Assembly: GCA_003139975.1 (NCBI GenBank)
Contig: PLHN01000389.1
Location: 7,818 to 17,174 of the forward strand
Direction: 5' to 3'
DNA length: 9,357 nt
Source: Acidobacteriaceae bacterium
Lineage (GTDB): Bacteria > Acidobacteriota > Terriglobia > Terriglobales > Acidobacteriaceae
Shown here: piece by piece, positions 5,903 through 9,357 of the stretch
How positions within the stretch are numbered: position 1 is the first letter of the stretch
Layout: every line of letters begins with the position of its first letter
The notes under the pieces: model-generated
What the model was told of the DNA's origin: nothing
The model's input: the letters and a program-made list of their open reading frames with translations, nothing else
Databases searched by the model: none
Translations under genes and position numbers: made by a program

Positions 5903-7729
5903 ATGAAGACAACCTTAGTGAAGCATGTGTTAGCCATCGGCATCGTCATGGCTATCACCACGATTCCAGCTCTAGCCAACCATCTCACGACCGCTACCGC
6001 TACGGACAGCTGCTCGGGCTTTACGCTCAGCGTCCAGGGCGCGGATGAACAATTCAAAACCGCGAAAGTCCACTATGTGATCGAACTCAAGCCAACGAAA
6101 GGCACGGCGATTAAGATTCACGGCAATTTCACGGTGGCGGGCCCCGGGAACTTCAGCGGGTCTGTTACCGAGACTTGGTCCGCCTTCGGCGTTACCTTGG
6201 GGGCTGGCCCGTACACGCTAACTGGGACGGCGCATCTGGCCCAAAAATACGGGAATACGATAGCAATCGTATTTACGCCGGATACCATAAGTGGTTGTGG
6301 CGGATCACCGATAAAGCTGACCTGCCCGGCATCGGCCGCCCAGGTAGGCGTTGCTTATAGTTCAGCCCTGAGTGCGTCGGGCGGAGTGCCTTCGTACACG
6401 TTCTCCATTTCCACGGGCGCGCTACCTCCGGATCTAAGCCTGAATTCGTCGACGGGAGCGATTACGGGCTCGCCGACGACCGCAGGCTCGGACACGTTCA
6501 CCGGCAAGGTGGTCGATTCGGACGGCAACTCAGCAACTGCGAGCTGCACGATTGTAGTTTCACCCCCGCCGGGCTCTTGCCAGCCAAGCAGTTCGCTGGG
6601 CCTGCTGGTTCAGGGAAAGAACGTAAACTCCTATATTCCGAACGGAGCCTGGGACACGAGCTTTACCGGCCTGTCGGTAGTTCCCGTAGAAGGGTCTGGA
6701 TCGACGGCCACCATATCTACACCCAACACGGTGAATTCCTGCGCTTCGGACCCCTTAACCGGCGAAACCGTTTGCACTTCCAACCTCAACGATGTCTACC
6801 TGATTACAGGATCCACACTCAATACGACCCTGTCCAGCGGTGGAAATGAATACGCCGGCTTCTCTGGCGGCGAATGCATTACCTGCGGAGTCGCCATGAA
6901 CGCGGCAGCAGGCACGGCCGGCCAAGCAGTCGTGACCGTCGGACTCAGCACTGCGCCATCGGGAAGCGGGCTCCAGTTCCTGGATCTCGCCAGCAGCACA
7001 TTTGGCGCTCCAGTGCCGCTGTCCAACGAGGTATCGGAAGACGTTCTGTGGGACCAGGGGCGAGATCTCGTGCTCTCACCGAACGAAGGCGGTGTTTACG
7101 ACATCTACAACCATACGTCGGGGATTGAGTTCGCCAATGCCATCGGCGCGGGCGAATTCGATTCAGCGGCGGAGGAATGCTCGACTGGAATCGCTTTGTC
7201 GACGATCGAGTTTACCGACCAGCTCTACATTACCGATCTGACCCAGGCTACCTTTACGGCTGGTACGCCCGGAACCTGGTCGACAACCGCTCAGCAAGTG
7301 CAGTCCTTCCCAGAATTCAGTAACTTTGCTGCCGGGACAGACGGCATCGCGATCGCCCAGGGAAGCCACCTGGGAATCGCGACTGGCGAGTTCGGCGGGA
7401 ACTGGATGGGTGTGATTCAACTCCCAGCTACGTCCGGTTCGGGGACACCTTCGGTGCTGGATTACGCAGCGGTAGCTCTGCCCAACACACCGGACGGGAA
7501 CACCTTCGAACAGGGGTTGGATCCGCACACGGTAACGGCGTATGTGAGTCCCAATTCCGGCGACGCGATCGGGCTCATGGCCAACGGGTACTTTACTCCG
7601 CCCACTTGGCTGGCCGTGATCGACCTGACGAAACTGCTGGCTGCTCCGCGCACGGCGGGGACAAACTACGTGGATCCGACGTATGACCTGATCCTTAACG
7701 GAGTGGTGAGCTATATCGCTGTTCCGTAA
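5903..7729 (+). CDS. Secreted protein with putative Ig (He_PIG-like) domain and large unassigned C-terminal domain
   Basis: This 608-aa protein has a clear signal peptide (MKTTLVKH, a hydrophobic run, cleavage after ALA near residue 26). Residues about 27-133 form a beta-rich N-terminal domain with C37 and C132. Residues about 138-220 fit a putative Ig domain (He_PIG type): after LTCPASAAQVGVAYS come the typical SGGVPSYTFSIS, LPPDLSLNSSTGAITGSPT and AGSDTFTGKVVDSDG segments. A proline-rich linker (PPPGSC, 221-226) leads to a glycine/serine/threonine-rich C-terminal domain (about 227-608). It has repeated beta-strand patterns that could be a beta-propeller, but I do not recognise the family. 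There are ten cysteines in the mature protein, including CITC (325-328), so disulfides are likely. No LPXTG, autotransporter or type IX sorting motif is visible at the C-terminus. The role is probably cell-surface binding or exported structure, by inference only. It is preceded by a structured leader and followed by a strong terminator, so it is likely a single-gene transcript. Confidence 0.82.
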   Translation: MKTTLVKHVLAIGIVMAITTIPALANHLTTATATDSCSGFTLSVQGADEQFKTAKVHYVIELKPTKGTAIKIHGNFTVAGPGNFSGSVTETWSAFGVTLGAGPYTLTGTAHLAQKYGNTIAIVFTPDTISGCGGSPIKLTCPASAAQVGVAYSSALSASGGVPSYTFSISTGALPPDLSLNSSTGAITGSPTTAGSDTFTGKVVDSDGNSATASCTIVVSPPPGSCQPSSSLGLLVQGKNVNSYIPNGAWDTSFTGLSVVPVEGSGSTATISTPNTVNSCASDPLTGETVCTSNLNDVYLITGSTLNTTLSSGGNEYAGFSGGECITCGVAMNAAAGTAGQAVVTVGLSTAPSGSGLQFLDLASSTFGAPVPLSNEVSEDVLWDQGRDLVLSPNEGGVYDIYNHTSGIEFANAIGAGEFDSAAEECSTGIALSTIEFTDQLYITDLTQATFTAGTPGTWSTTAQQVQSFPEFSNFAAGTDGIAIAQGSHLGIATGEFGGNWMGVIQLPATSGSGTPSVLDYAAVALPNTPDGNTFEQGLDPHTVTAYVSPNSGDAIGLMANGYFTPPTWLAVIDLTKLLAAPRTAGTNYVDPTYDLILNGVVSYIAVP

Positions 7730-7737
7730 CGTCAAGG

Positions 7738-7766
7738 GCATGCCGGCGGCCCAGCCGCTGGCATGC
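7738..7766 (+). repeat. Strong GC-rich hairpin just after the secreted protein gene
   Basis: Twelve paired positions (7738-7749 with 7755-7766, one G-U) enclose a five-base CCCAG loop. It begins nine bases after the stop codon and is not followed by a T-run. It may protect the mRNA 3' end or work with the terminator immediately downstream. Confidence 0.75.
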
Positions 7767-7774
7767 TTGGGAAC

Positions 7775-7818
7775 GCCCCATCCGTGTCAACAACGGTCAC
7801 GGATGGGGCATTTTTTTT
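7775..7818 (+). terminator. Rho-independent terminator of the secreted protein gene
   Basis: A perfect 12-bp stem, GCCCCATCCGTG (7775-7786) with CACGGATGGGGC (7798-7809), has an 11-base loop. It is followed by one A and eight consecutive T residues (7811-7818). It begins 46 bases after the stop codon and is a textbook intrinsic terminator. Confidence 0.95.
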
Positions 7819-8250
7819 GGCGACGGGCGGCGCTCGGCTGGGTCCCCGGCTTGTTCGGTGGCTGCGCCGCACCCCTTCCAGTGTTGTTGCGACGAGAAAA
7901 ATGTCGTGTCAAGTGCAACGAGACTCTGTCACCCCCTATCGATTAAGTAACGGCCCTTACAGCAGGGCGGCCGGAGAGATTGTAGATACGCGGAATTGGC
8001 ATTTTTCTTTTCTGCGCCCTGGTCAGGAGCGCAGGGCGGCGGTCGGCATATTCTTCCAGAGGCAGGTGCAGGGCCGAGCAGAAGCCGGTCTCCGCGATAG
8101 AAGTGCAAGGCTGCCGTCCAGGTAATGGGCGGGTTCGACGGTTTCTCCGGCATAGCGGCGAGGGCGGGGCAAGGGTGGCAGGGCGATGGAGTTGGCGCCT
8201 GTAACGGGGTGACATGATCATGGAGTATCTTCCGATGATGTTCAGCCCGT
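7819..8250. other. Gene-poor stretch between terminator and thrS promoter region
   Basis: I find no gene I can support on either strand. Open frames on the minus strand (about 7929-8221, two frames overlapping) have no recognised motif, no good ribosome site and unusual composition. The visible structure is a pair of competing inverted repeats at 8012-8038: CTGCGC with GCGCAG, or CGCCCTG with CAGGGCG. They lie beside a T-rich patch (8001-8011). There is also a 10-bp palindrome CATGATCATG at 8213-8222. Confidence 0.5.
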
Positions 8251-8279
8251 TTGACCCTCTCTTTATACTCCCTTAAACT
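8251..8279 (+). promoter_or_regulatory. thrS: Candidate sigma-70 promoter of thrS
   Basis: TTGACC (8251-8256, five of six positions match the -35 consensus) and TAAACT (8274-8279, four of six match the -10) are separated by 17 bases. Transcription would start near 8286, about 26 bases before the ATG. A competing -10, TATACT (8264-8269), would have a poor -35. Confidence 0.5.
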
Positions 8280-8311
8280 TAAAGGATTCAGCAGAATACA
8301 AGGCCTAATCT

Positions 8312-9357
8312 ATGTCTGACAGCATTCATGTGAAGTTACCCGATGGAAGCACGAAGGAAGTAGCCAAGGGTACGACCGCGCTGGACGTGGCGAAATCGAT
8401 CAGCCCGCGGCTGGCGGATGCGGCGCTGGCGGCGAAGGTGACTCCGCTCGCGCCGGGGATGGAAAGCGCCAACGGCAATCTTGTCGACCTGATGCGCCCG
8501 ATTGAGCAGGATTCCGAGCTGCGCATCCTGACCGACAAAGATCCGGAGGCGCTCGAAGTCTACCGGCATTCGTCTGCGCACCTGATGGCGGCTGCCGTGC
8601 TCGAGCTATTCCCCGAGACCAAGCTTGGCCACGGGCCGTCGACTGAGAACGGGTTCTTCTATGACTTTTATCGCGAGAAGCCGTTTACTCCCGAGGACCT
8701 GGAAAAAATCGAGAAGAAGATGCAGGAGCTGGTCGCGCAGGATTTGCCTTATGCGCGCGAGTTTCTGCCCCACAGCGAGGGCCTGGAGCGCTTCAAGAAG
8801 GAAGGCGACTTCATGAAGTGCCATTTCATCGAGCAGTTCACCAAGCCCGATGAGAAGATTTCGATCTACAAAACCGGCAAGTTTCTCGATTTCTGCCGCG
8901 GGCCGCATGTGCCTTCGACGGGCAGGATCAAGGCGTTCAAGCTCCTCAACATTGCGGGTGCGTACTGGCTGGGAGATGAAAAGAACCAGCAGCTGCAGCG
9001 GATCTATGGGACTTCGTTTTTCTGCAAGAAAGACCTCGACGCTTATCTCGCGGGCATTGAAGAAGCAAAGAAACGCGATCATCGCGTGCTCGGCAAGCAG
9101 TTGGACCTGTTTTCGATACAGGAACTGGCTGGGCCGGGGCTGATTTTCTGGCATCCCAAGGGCGGGATCATCCGCAAAGAGATGGAAGACTGGATGCGCG
9201 AGGAGTATTTACGGCGCGGGTATTCGCTGGTGTGCACGCCGCATGTGGCGCGGCGGCAGCTGTTCTACACCTCGGGGCACGAGGGCTATTACTCGGACAA
9301 CATGTTCGACGCCATGGAACTGGACGACGCCGAATACCGGCTGAAGCCGATGAATTG
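8312..9357 (+). CDS. thrS: Threonyl-tRNA synthetase, N-terminal part (3' end outside window)
   Basis: The frame is open from ATG 8312 to the window end (348 full codons plus two bases), so the C-terminal part is missing only because the window stops. ThrS joins threonine to tRNA-Thr in the cytoplasm. Residues about 3-74 are the TGS domain (starting IHVKLPDGSTKEV). The editing domain follows, with both signatures: HSSAH (H86, H90) and FCRGPH (C195, H199), the residues that hydrolyse mischarged Ser-tRNA-Thr. The class II catalytic core begins near residue 255 (HRVLGKQLDLFS) and includes GPGLIFWHPKG, the motif 1 helix (RKEMEDWMREEY) and CTPHVARRQLFYTSGH. The window stops in KPMN; the next residue in the family is the zinc-binding cysteine, and the last two bases (TG) allow it. 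A weak AAGG lies eight bases before the start. No partner gene is visible, though infC often follows thrS in bacteria. Confidence 0.97.
   Translation, partial: MSDSIHVKLPDGSTKEVAKGTTALDVAKSISPRLADAALAAKVTPLAPGMESANGNLVDLMRPIEQDSELRILTDKDPEALEVYRHSSAHLMAAAVLELFPETKLGHGPSTENGFFYDFYREKPFTPEDLEKIEKKMQELVAQDLPYAREFLPHSEGLERFKKEGDFMKCHFIEQFTKPDEKISIYKTGKFLDFCRGPHVPSTGRIKAFKLLNIAGAYWLGDEKNQQLQRIYGTSFFCKKDLDAYLAGIEEAKKRDHRVLGKQLDLFSIQELAGPGLIFWHPKGGIIRKEMEDWMREEYLRRGYSLVCTPHVARRQLFYTSGHEGYYSDNMFDAMELDDAEYRLKPMN

Noticed and set aside
7763..8125. 120-codon + strand frame starting within the terminator region
   Set aside because: It runs through the rho-independent terminator stem and T-run, has no ribosome site and shows no protein features.
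8172..8185. AGGGTGGCA followed by GGGCG upstream of thrS resembles the T-box core AGGGTGGNACCGCG
   Set aside because: The CC of ACCGCG is not kept, no terminator/antiterminator with a T-run follows, no stem I or specifier loop is visible, and the likely promoter (8251-8279) lies downstream of it.
7929..8221. Overlapping minus-strand frames of 74 and 92 codons upstream of thrS
   Set aside because: There is no recognised motif and no supported start. They overlap each other in different frames. A decayed gene is possible but cannot be supported from the sequence alone.
1..9357. CRISPR array, tRNA/rRNA genes, transposase or integrase, prophage genes
   Set aside because: I found no regularly spaced repeats, no tRNA-like cloverleaf, no rRNA core words and no mobile-element proteins or terminal repeats with target duplications.

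Overview
The window reads as a chromosomal segment of moderately high GC content from a Gram-negative-type bacterium. The mix of gene families (secreted amidohydrolase, separate CcdA/TlpA/DsbD-alpha genes, large secreted Ig-like protein, Shine-Dalgarno starts) is what I would expect of Acidobacteriota. That assignment is an inference from gene style and was not tested by any search.

Layout. Bases 1-606 (+) are the 3' end of a sensor-histidine-kinase-like gene with a degenerate ATP-binding domain. Bases 693-2012 (+) encode a secreted metal-dependent amidohydrolase. It converges on a minus-strand cluster, transcribed right to left as ccdA (4015-3293), a TlpA/ResA-like membrane-anchored thioredoxin (3211-2654) and a stand-alone DsbD N-terminal domain (2581-2042). 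A palindrome lies between the convergent stops. Further right, still on the minus strand, is an unassigned membrane-anchored extracytoplasmic protein (5221-4175) with a perfect 21-bp palindrome just upstream of its start.

Bases 5266-5902 hold no large gene. They contain a candidate 47-codon small ORF (5385-5528) with a good ribosome binding site, followed by a leader of strong hairpins (5690-5886). The leader runs into the ribosome binding site of a 608-aa secreted protein with an Ig-like domain (5903-7729). That gene is followed by a strong GC hairpin and then a textbook rho-independent terminator. Bases 7819-8311 contain no gene I can support and end in a candidate promoter for thrS, whose first 348 codons (8312 to the window end) close the window.

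How the genes fit together. The ccdA, tlpA and dsbD-alpha genes are the three functional parts of DsbD (membrane beta, thioredoxin gamma, N-terminal alpha) as separate polypeptides. Together they would carry electrons from cytoplasmic thioredoxin across the membrane to extracytoplasmic disulfides, for example in cytochrome c maturation. The other genes look functionally unrelated to each other. The two least explained elements are the structured leader upstream of the 608-aa secreted protein and the small ORF before it.
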